Source: Capitella teleta
Taxonomy: Eukaryota; Annelida; Polychaeta; Capitellidae
Assembly (NCBI GenBank): GCA_000328365.1
Contig: KB311578.1
Coordinates: 370,790 to 434,789, forward strand
DNA: 64,000 bases
Direction: 5' to 3'
Below, piece after piece: positions 1-10,182 of this stretch (the first letter of the stretch is position 1; every line of letters starts with the position of its first letter). The notes below the pieces were generated by a model. That model saw only the letters and a list, made by a program, of their open reading frames with translations, did not search any database and had not been told where the DNA came from. The position numbers and the translations under genes were made by a program.

Positions 1-1384
1 GCACTCATTACCCTCGCCCGCTATCAGCCCTCCGCCCGCGGCTCCAGTCGACCAATAGCTCCTTTGCAGCTCATTTACCAGATGTGTTGCATTCATCTCA
101 TCTAACGGCGGTGTGAGCAACCGGCGTTTGGCTTCCTTGTGCCGGTTGCATCCCTCGTGATTCAGACGCCGGTTACTCAGCCGGAGCATGACTCAGCAGA
201 AAGCCCGACGGTGTCACTGCACAATCAGACATCATTGCGAGGGTTGTTAGATGCCGAGGGTCGTAAATATTTCATCCTCCTCTTTTATCGATCGGTTCCA
301 GTGCTGCGGCTACATTGGCTGTACCTTGCTAAGTTGCGCGTTGATCGCCTTCGCTTAATAATGCAGTACATGCATCGCACCAGAGTTCTTCTCTGTTCTG
401 CTGCAGCTTCCTCTGGTTACGTCATCGCCTTTGATCCCAGCCCTCGATCATCGTTAGGAGGAATGCGCTGGTGGCCGCCCTTCCTAATGCACTCGTGGCG
501 TCTCCCGGGGCCCTTCCGGCCAAACGCCGACTTCGTATTCCGGTCGCAGACTCCGAGGAGGAGCTGACATGCTGACTGTCGTATGTATCGTACTGCTGCT
601 GCTGCTGCCCTTGCCCCTTGTATGTCGCACGATCTGAATGTCGATCACGTGGCCCGGAGTGTGCGACAGCATAACACGCGGCCCCTCCTCCGCGCATCCT
701 GATAAATGCTCGCTTTGCGCCGGCCGGCCAAGCATGAATGATTCCTGCTCGCCTCACTGCTCAGCATGGCGATTGATCGCCGCCAATCCGTCAGTGTTTC
801 CCTTAAGGCCCTTGCTAAGCTAAACCCCCAAGATGCCCGATCCGATTGAGTGCTGCGTTTGGCGCTGCGACTGAGGTTTCGCTTCCGAACTTTGACCCCA
901 TCTTCCGGCACGATTGATGGAAGATACGCACGCGAAGTACAACGTTTGCGATTTCTCGTCTTTTTGGCTGAAGAAAAAAAAAAAACAACTTTGCCAACAC
1001 CAGTGTGCATTCACCTGCCGCGAGTGTGCGCTTCGGCGTTGAGTGTTATGCCATCGGCTTTTGTTTATAGCTGCAGGCTTTGATGTAAGCTGCGTCACCT
1101 GCAGCTGCTGTTAGCTGATGCATCCATCCTCACAATGCATGCTCCCTGTGTGTGTGTAAAGTAGACTGCAATCCCCTGAAGTCATTAGGACTCTTTGGCT
1201 GCGGCAGTGCAATAGGCACGCTCTGCACATACTCTTGATGCTGCTCTATTGCTCAGATCGCTCCCTGCATACTCAATGCTCATTGGTCAATCCCTGAATC
1301 TGCGGGTTAACTTGAATTTTTTCACTCGAACCTAATAAGAAATGTTTACAATTTAACTGACCAGCTATTTTTGTCTTTTTGTAG
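1..1384. other. Upstream sequence or intron of the SIAE-like gene
   Basis: This stretch ends in the acceptor (polypyrimidine run then TAG at 1382-1384) of the first visible SIAE-like exon. The N-terminal block of the family (the signal peptide and the first beta strands with an 'MVLQ' type motif) is not found in any forward frame here, so those exons probably lie left of the window. A run of five CTG triplets near 593-608 and an A-run near 974-985 are the only simple repeats noted. Several open frames exist but none resembles a known protein. Confidence 0.6.
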
Positions 1385-3197
1385 TTAGCGGTCAAACATG
1401 GAAGGTGGTCTTGGACGAAATGACCGCAGCAGGGCCGTTCAAACTGACCGCTGAACTGGTTGGTCACGAGGGTCATGTAGTCAGCATTGATGACGTTCTC
1501 TTTGGTGACGTCTGGGTTTGCGCTGGTGAAGAGAACATGAGAGACTCCTTGGACAAGGTCAGCCACCTCAAACGCCTCTTGCACCAGCATTCTTGACCGC
1601 TTACTTTGCAGCTGGACAATGCAGCTGAGGAGATCCAGTCGGCTGACCAGTTTCCGTCCATACGAATCTTTTCGGTGTTTCCTGCGAAGTCTGACCGCTT
1701 GTGGTATGACTTAAGAGGCATCGAGATAGAATGGTCACTTCCCTCCAATGGTGGGTACACGTGCTTGTTTGTTTCCATCTTCTGAATGTTTCCTTTTGCA
1801 GTTTCCTTAGCGGGAACTCATCAACTCTTCAGTCCGAGGTTCTCCTCCCTCTGTTGGCTGTATGGTCGCCAACTGCACCAGAAACTAGGTCACCCAGTTG
1901 GCCTAATTGTGTCAGCGTATGAGGACAGCATGCTTCAGGACTGGGCATCATCCACTGTGGCCAAGACCTGCAAAGTTCCCTTCAGTTACAAGTCAGTTGT
2001 ACTTGCATGCATTTGCATATATCAAACCGCAATCGTGTGAATTTGATAGATGTAGCAGCATTTCCATGGTGTCTCAGTTATAAATTTTTCACTTCATTTT
2101 CAGTACTGCAAGGATATGGAATGCGATGGTTAATCCCCTGTTGGATTTGTCCATCTATGGACTCATCTTGTACCAAGGTATAATTTGATTCTATTTAATG
2201 ATCGAAATTATGATTTAAATGATTGACAGGTGAAACTGATGCCAAGGAAATGTCGTTGAACTACAACTGCACTTTGGTTGAGATGTTGAAGGAATGGAGA
2301 ACGGAGATGTACGCCCGCACCCTGGCCGCCACTGATCCTCACTTTCCTGTGGGCATTGTGCAGGTCAGCCGTCCATCTGATGCGGGAATCTGATCTGAGA
2401 AATCTCTCTTGATTGCAGTTGGCTCCTAATCGACCAGGAAATCACCTGACATTTGGATTTACAGGGATTCGCTGGAAGCAGACAGCCAACTACGGCTTCG
2501 CTCCAAATGCCCACTTGAAAAACACATTCCTGGCCGTGACCCTTGACCTACCCGGGGGAAATGAAACGCACTTTGAGTGAGATCTCTGGTTTTTCTTTTC
2601 ATATGTGATCTGTGAAATATTGCCTTGCACAGAATGCGCACTCCACACAAGCAGGTGATTGCCGATCGACTGATTCTGGGAGCGTTGGCTGTCGGCTACA
2701 ACCGCTCAACGGTGCAGCACCAGGGGCCGTTCCCTGTGCGCTACCAGGTGAAGAAGAGAGACACCTCGTTTGTTCTCTACTTTGCCAATCAGGACATTGA
2801 CGTACGAACCGATGCTGGCTTTGAGGTGAGTCGCGGAGAACTTCAGAACGCGATAACGAGATATTTTTTTGTTTGTAAGGTTTGCTGCTCGGAAAACAAA
2901 ACCCTCAATTGTCCGCCCTCGTCCATTGAAGCGACGTTCGCTCCAGGTCGCAAGTGGGAGTCAGCGTCCATTAAGGGGCAGAGCAGTCGGTCCATAACCC
3001 TCGACCTGAGGCACTGTCCCAGCAACAAGCACATCGTTGGTTTGCGCTACGCTTGGAGGGAAACTCCCTGCCGTCTGAAGCAGTGTGCCGTGTATGGATC
3101 GAGCAGCGGTCTCCCTATGCCCCCCTACATCCAAAAGGACCTCACAGATGACGGCAAAATTCACGACCTATCAGCAAAGCAAGTGAATATTCTGTGA
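1385..3197 (+). CDS. SIAE: Sialate O-acetylesterase-like protein, 3' part, catalytic residues replaced
   Basis: SIAE enzymes are SGNH-fold hydrolases that remove O-acetyl groups from sialic acids in lysosome or cytosol. Eight exons are seen: 1385-1557, 1612-1750, 1802-1991, 2104-2177, 2230-2363, 2419-2576, 2633-2825, 2880-3197. Phases agree throughout and give 458 residues, roughly from residue 90 of human SIAE to the C terminus. Landmarks are DVLFGDVW, LCWLYGRQL, IWNAMVNPL, YQGE, CTLVEMLKEW and LRYAW, with cysteine-rich C-terminal segments (CCSEN, PCRLKQC) and N-glycosylation sequons. The frame and splice sites are intact, yet the nucleophile block, GQSNM in human, reads GEENM, the glycine-rich block (SSWGGTPIEAW) reads SAYEDSMLQDW, and the block with the catalytic histidine (SIHPRDKQ) reads EMRTPHKQ. 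I infer an inactive or altered homologue, not a decayed pseudogene. The family call is firm; the activity call is inference. The start lies outside the window. Confidence 0.92.
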
Positions 3198-4430
3198 GCC
3201 AGCCATCCTGTAAATCAGTTCCTTTACTCCATTGGAACAAAGTCAGCTTTTTTGTTCACTTACATATATTTTTTCAGGTTGTATTGAGTTTTTTTTTTTT
3301 CTATCTTCATCTTAATATGCAAACTCTACTTGTGGGATTTTTTTTATTATTACTTCTGCCGAGCGGGCATTATAAGATGGCGCCAGAGAGGGAGTTTAAA
3401 TATTTGATCTCCCTGTGTGAAATGCAGTCTTTTTAAGAATACTCATGTGTATCTAAGAGAGGAGATCTCGTGTGCCTGGTATCGTATCTGATACTGGTGA
3501 TGTGTGAATGGACGGCCGTTGATGTTGTCAATCTCTCTTTTCATTATGTAATAATATTATTATAATATATTCCATATTTATGATCATGATGTCTGTCCCC
3601 TGCTTAATTATCAAGGGGTGTTATATTATGAATCTCTGTTGCAAAAAAAAAAGCAAAAAAAAGACAAAAGAGAAATTCTTGAATCGCTTTTTTTATTTAA
3701 TTACTGTGTCAGCCATACGTTTATTTTTTTGTTTAAGTAGTCAGTTTTTATTTTTTCATTTTATTCAAGCTCTCATCTTGCCTGTGTTCTGAAATTTTTA
3801 CGAATTTAAGTTCTCTCTTTTTTTTTTCTGCAACTCCAGTCCCACGTGTTCACTGCCAAAAATATCATTTTGTAGTCATTGCATATTTAATTAACTCCTT
3901 CACTAATTGCATAGTTAGTTGTCTTTTGGTGCTGCTTGTTCTTTTTGTGCTTTCAACGTGAACTTTTACACATTAATTTCTTAACGTATTTTGTATTGGG
4001 ACCATTTATATTACGGTATGTCGAAGAAAAAAAACGCTTACATTTTATTTTTATTTTTTTCTGGGGGATTGAGTTCAGTTGGTGCAATCCAGGATTAATC
4101 TTCGTCTCCTGGTTTTTTGTTTTTTTTTCTCCTCCTTTAAATAAATTTATTGTCAAAAATAGCTTTTTAAATAATTGAATGATAATCATGAAGATGAAAT
4201 CTCGAGTTTCAAAGTTCAAACCCAAATTATAAATATTATTAAATGTCTTAACAAATGAAACTAATAATAATATTGAGAGTCACCTTTTTATGTTGCAACA
4301 CTTGAGTCATTTGTTTTTAACCAATTTGTCTTTGCATGAAAAAATTTTGCTTGTAAAAATGATGTCTAGATTTTTAATTGCAAACAATGGATTATACAAT
4401 AAAACAAATGCTATGTATACACATATGCCT
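3198..4430 (+). other. 3' UTR of the SIAE-like gene
   Basis: An AT-rich, T-run-rich stretch follows the TGA stop. Poly(A) signals AATAAA lie at 4140-4145 and 4398-4403, the second followed by a T/G-rich segment, so the transcript probably ends near 4420. No open frame here resembles a protein. Confidence 0.6.
4398..4403 (+). terminator. Poly(A) signal of the SIAE-like gene
   Basis: A canonical AATAAA is followed within 30 bases by a T/G-rich segment. An earlier AATAAA at 4140-4145 could give a shorter transcript. Confidence 0.5.
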
Positions 4431-4528
4431 CTTGATACCATTTATTTATATTCTTAAATACCATTCATAATTAACCAGGACATTTGTGTAAGGGAGACTT
4501 AGACCTTCTTTTACCCTGCTTTAGAAAG

Positions 4529-4556
4529 AAAAAAAAAAAAAAAAAAAAAAAAAGAA
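4529..4556. repeat. Poly(A) homopolymer tract
   Basis: About 28 consecutive A residues lie in an A/G-rich context about 125 bases past the SIAE poly(A) signal. It may be a simple repeat or the tail of an old retroposed sequence; no body of a SINE is recognisable next to it. Confidence 0.7.
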
Positions 4557-5275
4557 AGGAGGAACAACACGGTCTACAACTTCGCCTGGGTATCTAGTTT
4601 CTTTCGCTAATGACCAAAATATTGGAAGACTCCAACTTAACGGCAAGATAAATGGTTAAAATAATGTTCTCGCTATGGCTGAAGGCGCAATCTGGTCATA
4701 ACAGCGATCATCTTCGTGTATATACATGTATTCAATATAGCATTGATTTTTTTCTTTTAGCTTTCGGGAACAGGAAGCAGTAAAAGCGGCAACAGCCATA
4801 TCTGCCCATTGAACACCTCTGTCTCGCAGAACGAATTTCCGTTGTCGTGTATGGAGCGGATTAGTCGTGGTTCTATATATAAGCAGTGCCCCTGGCAACA
4901 TGTATATAAGCCCCCTGCTGCCCATATATGTTATAAACTTACTTCGGTAATCCGAGTATTGCTGTCTATTTATAAGCAACTTACAGAAGACTTAATAATG
5001 GGACGAGATGCTATAAAGCCGGAAGGAGTTATCGTTGGTCACGTTGCTTGATTGACCCTCCGAAGTTCAAACCGAATGTTAACTGATTGGCCCATTTTAG
5101 TCAATTCGGGATATTTTTTATAGTTACCCAAACTGACCAACGCTTTTACTTGTTCTTGTTTCACAAAGATCTGTTTCCGACGGTAAATGCGTCGCGATCA
5201 CGTAGACTCTTGTCTCGTATTCTCCCAGAAGATTCATTTAATGGAGTTTCGGCGAGATAAGTATGACGCATAAGC
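4557..5275. other. Intergenic, nothing recognised
   Basis: No gene is supported. Two TATA-like words (TATATATAAG near 4875 and GTATATAAG near 4900) lie 26 bases apart, each followed by a C/G-rich stretch containing CCCC, but no coding frame follows them. Short open frames on both strands show no family signature. Confidence 0.5.
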
Positions 5276-5339
5276 AAGCCCCCAATTCCCCGGTTGTCCT
5301 TGAGCTGGCAGCCCAAAATCCAGAAAAATTGTACCCGAC

Positions 5340-5400
5340 AAAACGAGACAAAACGAGAAAAAACGAGACAAAACGAGACAAAACGAGAAAAAACGAGACA
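5340..5400. repeat. 10-bp tandem repeat in left foldback arm
   Basis: Six units of AAAACGAGAC or AAAACGAGAA stand head to tail, arranged as a C, A, C, C, A, C pattern in the last base. The matching place in the right arm (around 5970-5979, reverse strand) has a single unit, so this array grew after the two arms formed. Confidence 0.9.
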
Positions 5401-6010
5401 GTGATTTTTATAATATTCAACACCTCTATAGTTAACGTTTTAGCGTGATAGTAGTATCAAAGTGCTAGCTTATGCATGGATAGAAAACACGTTTTGAAAA
5501 TGGTAGGGGTGTGTCTAAAAGGACAACACAGTATAATCTCGATATGTCGAATATCAAGGGACTGTCGAAATCACTTCGAGATATAGAGCCTTCGAGACAT
5601 AGTAACATGGATCAAGCATGGGGAAAAATGAGTCGAGTTGAGTTTTCTCGTAGCCACGATGACGAGAGTACGTGCAGAGATGAAATGATGACCTAACACT
5701 GCCATTAATGAAATTAATTATGCAAAAAAAAACGTAACCCTACACCTTAATTGACGAACTTGGTCAGAAAGAAAAAGTTACAATATCACTATAATCAGCC
5801 GTATTTTTATTTATTTCCAGGCTTTTATTTATTCCAGTAGAAAAACAGTTTACTCAAGTTTGACTTGTGTGAAGGTCACATTTTCCGTCATGGTCGCTGC
5901 GGCACGGGGCAATCGTTAAAATCACTCCAAAACGTTAACTAGGGGTGCTGAATATTATAAAAATCGCTGTCTCGTTTTGCCCGAAATTTGGTACATTTAT
6001 TTGCGTCCAG

Positions 6011-6241
6011 CTCAAGGACCACAGGGACGGGTGGGGCTCAAGGACTACAGGGGCGGTGGGGCTCAAGGACTACAGGGGCGGTGGGGCTCAAGGACTACAG
6101 GGACGGGTGGGGCTCAAGGACTACAGGGACGGTGGGGCTCAAGGACTACAGGGGCGGTGGGGCTCAAGGACTACAGGGACGGTGGGGCTCAAGGACTACA
6201 GGGGCGGTGGGGCTCAAGGACTACAGGGGCGGTGGGGCTCA
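6011..6241. repeat. 25-bp minisatellite in right foldback arm
   Basis: About nine units of 25 or 26 bases are present, with core GGCTCAAGGACTACAGGG followed by GCGGTGG or ACGGGTGG. The left arm has a single related segment (reverse strand of about 5276-5312, containing CTCAAGGACAACCGGGG). Because the unit is 3n+1 and lacks stop triplets, all three forward frames stay open and read collagen-like glycine-rich peptides. These are not treated as genes. Confidence 0.93.
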
Positions 6242-6245
6242 ACGT

Positions 6246-6824
6246 TTCCTCTTCATTCTTCCTCGTGCTTTGAAAACGTTGCATAAAAGACGTTGGATCG
6301 ATTGTTGCCCAACACGAGAAATCATACGACGTGACTCGGATTTTCACTGAAACCAAAATGCAGATCTTACATTTTTCAGACTGCAGCCAAATCTGATCAT
6401 TGTGAAGGGTGAAACTGTAAAATGGCATTGCGCTGACTCCTCTGAACGCAGATCCATGTAATCAGATCTCGCGTGCAAGTGACGTGCACACGATCCACCT
6501 CCCACCTCAATGCTCTAAATCACATCATTTCTGCTTCATGCACGCAAAACGATAAAAGTTTTGTCCAGCGTCAGATGCAGGTTAATTGCGTGCAATGATC
6601 CGTGTCGCGCGGACATCTGTCCCTGGGGGAGTTCTAGGAATTACGCATGCGCGTGTTTTGCGTGTGTTGCCTAAGTGCACCTCAGTGTTGGGTGATGGCC
6701 ACCAGCAAACAAGGCCACGACGACTGCATCTCGATCCATTACACAGCGAACATAATCGAGCAAAGGTGCTGCGACAAATTGGGGCCTATATGTTCTTCAG
6801 TATGTGAATATTAGAGAGGACGGG
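6246..6824. other. Intergenic, nothing recognised
   Basis: No coding, RNA or repeat structure is supported. An NRF1-like word (ACGCATGCGCG, near 6643) is the only motif noted. Confidence 0.5.
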
Positions 6825-6962
6825 TCTCTGTTCATTTCGGAACCTCATTAGATCGATTCCATGAGCTATCGTGAATACGGATAGACCAATTTTGTAACGT
6901 TCTGTCAGCTATTGATAAAAATCAACATCAATTAAAAAAAATAAAAGACGACTTTCTTGCTC
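6825..6962. repeat. Diverged repeat, copy A
   Basis: This segment and 7621-7762 share, in the same order, TGTTCATTTCG, TTAGATCGATTC, GTGAAT followed by CGG, a TGTCAGC block and an A-rich end with AATAAAA. They are two old copies of one interspersed or locally duplicated sequence, with many substitutions and small indels. The family is unknown. Confidence 0.6.
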
Positions 6963-7620
6963 ACACAGAATAGCATAAAACGAGACGAGTGCGAGATTTC
7001 TTTTGTGAGAGCTGCTGAGAGAACTTTATGTACATGTACACACTCGGCAGCACCCATTGTTAACAATAGGATAATTGATTTTTATGGCATCATTACCACC
7101 TGAAATCGAACAGGAGAATGAAGCAATATTTCAAGCCTCTCATATTTGATGCATTGGGGAATTAGCCACAGCAAATGTACCCCGGTAATTGGCGTGCTAA
7201 CATTTGTCGATCAAAATGCGTATTTGTCTTTTGAGATGTATCTTCTTCTATCGTGCATTACTATTTAATTAACAATCGGAGGTCCTCTTAAAAATACATC
7301 ATAGCACATTTACTTAACAAAGTAAAAACCACCGTGTAAATTGCAAGTAGCCAACACAGAATAAAGACCAAGGGGTTAAAGGTGATCAGGGATTTTCAGA
7401 GCGAGGCTCAGTCGGCTCTAGTTTCCGGAGAGGACCCATTGTCTAAAGTGAATGGACGGCTCTGCAGCACGCGATGGCCAAACATTCTGACCAACAGACG
7501 ATCTGCATTTCAGGGGATTCTCGGAACGATCTGAAAGCCATGTATATGCGAAGGGAATTAAGCAAGACTCTCTCTCTATACGAACCTAGCGGCACCACCC
7601 CAGATGGAAATTTAAAGAAG

Positions 7621-7762
7621 TCTTGTGTTCATTTCGAGACCATTTTAGATCGATTCTATTGGTTTTTGTGAATGCGCGGATGGTCAAACTTTACAATTTG
7701 TCAGCCACTTGCAAATAAAATAAAAAGTAAAAAATAAATAAGAAATAAAACCCGGCTCACTT
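7621..7762. repeat. Diverged repeat, copy B
   Basis: This is the second copy of the sequence at 6825-6962, in the same orientation and about 0.8 kb away, ending in an expanded A/T-rich segment with several AATAAA words. No coding potential is evident. Confidence 0.6.
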
Positions 7763-9183
7763 GCAGCTACTACTGTTAACAATTATGAATACACGTGTAG
7801 CAGACAGAGTTCATGCTCGATGGCGTCGTCGGCGAATGACATTTGTCGTCTAAATTCACTTACTACATAATTAGGTAGGCCTACATATGTACATGCATTT
7901 ACGGGAATTATGGCTACACAAATATACACGATTATAAGCGGGGTCATAAACACCATTGCATGTACTAATATTCTAGAAATAATAAAACATATTCAATAAT
8001 CACCATTAAAAGAACATCGCTGCTAGAAGCAGAACTATGGATGCCTGCGTCGTGGGAATCAATGACGCCCATCACACGACGTGGTCCAAGTAGGAACTCT
8101 CACATCAACAATGCAACACAATACACAGTGATTGAACAGAACGCACAACAAATGAAGACGAGAATGGATAATGAGTGCACGTGCACTGAGCAATCGTGCG
8201 TGCGGTATCGAGTCCGTGATAATTCGGATCGGATCTCTACTAGGCAACAGCATATGCAGCGAACCCACATATGCTTTGTTGAACCCACTCACCTGGCGCC
8301 CAACCCGACATGCAACCCCACGCGGTCGCAGAACTGCGCAACACACGCTGCAACCATTAGCACAGATGTTATATTAATTATAATTATAATTATTATAATT
8401 ATTATATTAATTATAGCCCTGTTTTATTTGTCAAAGTGACTCCGATTTTTATATGCATATAACTTGTGAAATTTAGTAATTTATTTTATACAACACGTCA
8501 ATTAATGTTGTGTGAATCCAATTCTACAGCGAATGCACCACATTCGCGTAAATGGCTCCGATTCTGGACGAAATTGCTTTACGATCGTCTGGCGGCGAAA
8601 ATGTGTTGGGTACAAATCCTGTTTTGATCCGCTTTTAACGACAGTCGATGTTTCCATGGCGACAGATATTGCAGAATTGAAGGAGCAATAAACGATACAA
8701 TTACAGGGCGACGTCTGCATCACTTTGACACGTTTGCAATAATGACACCAAAGGGAACATCTATAGAAGACCGGTGCCTCCTGATCACGTGGTGTTAGGC
8801 TTCTCTTATGATGGTCATGTGATCAAAAACTCTGGCGTAGCGAGGCAATTTGAGAGCACGTCACTTCCCTTCAATAACCTGCTCAACGTACATGCATCTG
8901 GTTTCTTGGAATAAGCATTACATTATTAAGACCTTCACTCTGGATAATGGATATGTACATTAGTGCCTGTACGCTGTACCGCATAGCTCCGCTTCTATAT
9001 TTATAATAGAACAGGCTACAAGATATGGAAGGGCAACCAGACGATTTAAATTGGTGCGTTTGAGAGGCTCGATTTGCCAATACGTTTGGTTAAATTTAAA
9101 TAGTTTTCTTGCAGAATGCAAAACTCTCAAATGTTGTATAAAACAATTATTATGAAAAAGATACAAAAAAAAGAGGGAATAAT
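7763..9183. other. Intergenic between SIAE-like gene and GNB1L
   Basis: It contains an A/T palindromic stretch at about 8371-8416 built of ATTAAT and ATTATA words, and otherwise unremarkable sequence. Nothing else is supported. Confidence 0.5.
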
Positions 9184-9188
9184 TTATT
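9183..9188 (-). terminator. Candidate GNB1L poly(A) signal overlapping the stop codon
   Basis: The last lysine codon, the TAA stop and the next base form AATAAA. A T-rich segment (eight Ts, then TTTTTC) follows within 25 bases on the minus strand. If used, the 3' UTR would be only some 10-30 bases. The next minus-strand AATAAA is about 0.7 kb further on. Confidence 0.4.
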
Positions 9189-10182
9189 TATAAATGCTCC
9201 AGAGAGAAATGGTTTTATCCTTGGAGCCAGTGGCCAGAGTGTGATCCGGTGAGAATGCCGTGCACTGAATGCCCTCTGTGTGCCCACAGAGAACAGCCAG
9301 CGGCTTCAAAGTTTTTGCACTGAATAACCTCACCCGACCGTCCCAGCCTCCCGTCGCGACCAACTTGGCATCATCTCTGATGACAGCAGACTGGAAGCCA
9401 GGGTTGGTCACTTCCACAATTTTCATATTAAGCAGCTGCAAATCCCCTGATAGGGAAAATAAATGGATGTCCGCACCGACAGAGGCCGCGACCCCACGAT
9501 TGATGCGGGAAGAGTAATCCACACACATGACGGATTCCTCAGAAATACTCAATGATGAGAGTTCGGATTGCGACAGCAAATCCCATAGTACAACTCGACC
9601 ATCTTCGTACCCGACAAGCAGTAACTGTCGGTTGTTTTGGGTGAAGTTCCGTAATGACATCACCATGCCGTAGCCTTTGGGGTCCTTGTTGCGAGGTGAG
9701 AGGGTCACAGCGGTCTTTGCCGATGCTATGTCTTTCAGAGTGATCTCGGATCTGTTGTCTGTGGGTATGATGACGCTCTCTTTGCCGTTGAATGTGACAA
9801 CACATGCAGCGCAGAATCCGTGATGGTCACTCTTAAAGGATGCTGAGAAGAAGAAGAATTTTTTTTTAATTGAATGGATTGAGAAGAAAAAAATCTTACC
9901 AGTTTTAATTGGAGGTTGGCCATCTCTGAGTTGCCAAACGTGAACGAGTCCATCCCTGCCCTGCGAGAGAATTCGCTGGACGCTCAGAGGAGCTATCATA
10001 AGAACGGAGAGCTTCGCGTGGGACTCAACCGTCCACATGGGACGCCGACTTCTCAAACACCACGCGTAAAGAGTTCCGCTTTGAGTTCCAGAGAAAAGAA
10101 CATCTCCGTCGAAAGTGAGGCAAGTGACAGCACCGTCATTGCCCCGCAATGTGAAATCGGGGCCCGGAGAAGGTCGGGACAT
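9184..10182 (-). CDS. GNB1L: GNB1L, WD40-repeat G-beta-like protein 1
   Basis: The 313-residue product is close to the 327 residues of human GNB1L. Human studies link GNB1L to maturation of PI3K-like kinases; it is a WD40 propeller, not a classical G-protein subunit. Conserved segments include FTLRG near the N terminus, LFSGTQSG, ILSQGRDG, LLVGYEDGRVVLWD, VTNPGF, GGWDGRVRLF, PLAVLCGH and GSKDKTISLWS at the end. One coding intron, 57 nt, lies at 9843-9899 (GTAAGA to CTCAG on the minus strand). It is a multiple of three without a stop, so the frame also reads through. The start is the first ATG, three bases into an exon whose acceptor CAG is at 10186-10188, so at least one 5' non-coding exon lies upstream. 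The gene converges on SIAE and diverges from PDE3. Confidence 0.94.
   Translation of the reverse strand: MSRPSPGPDFTLRGNDGAVTCLTFDGDVLFSGTQSGTLYAWCLRSRRPMWTVESHAKLSVLMIAPLSVQRILSQGRDGLVHVWQLRDGQPPIKTGKIFFFSIHSIKKKFFFFSASFKSDHHGFCAACVVTFNGKESVIIPTDNRSEITLKDIASAKTAVTLSPRNKDPKGYGMVMSLRNFTQNNRQLLLVGYEDGRVVLWDLLSQSELSSLSISEESVMCVDYSSRINRGVAASVGADIHLFSLSGDLQLLNMKIVEVTNPGFQSAVIRDDAKLVATGGWDGRVRLFSAKTLKPLAVLCGHTEGIQCTAFSPDHTLATGSKDKTISLWSIYK

Larger units (their letters stand above)
5276..6245. mobile_element. Foldback (long inverted-repeat) element, non-autonomous
   Basis: The core arms match as an inverted repeat at 5390-5441 and 5929-5978, about 50 bases at roughly 90% identity, including GTTAACG, GAATATTATAAAAATC and CTGTCTCG. 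Similarity continues outward: the left arm reads AGCTGGCAGCCC near 5301 with GTCCTTGAGCT before it, and the right arm reads GTCCAGCTCAAGGAC near 6005. It also continues a few bases inward. Each arm carries its own tandem expansion, a 10-base unit on the left and a 25-base unit on the right. The 480-base centre has no long open frame and no transposase signature. I infer a DNA foldback or MITE-type element. Target-site duplications could not be fixed because both outer ends are repetitive. Confidence 0.72.

Noticed and set aside
139-567. Open frame of 142 codons at the left end
   Set aside because: Does not match the N-terminal part of SIAE or any other family and lacks splice links to the first SIAE exon.
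5945-6350. Collagen-like glycine-rich open frames in three frames
   Set aside because: They are translations of the 25-base minisatellite; all three frames are open because of the unit length and composition, and no start, splice or homology supports a gene.
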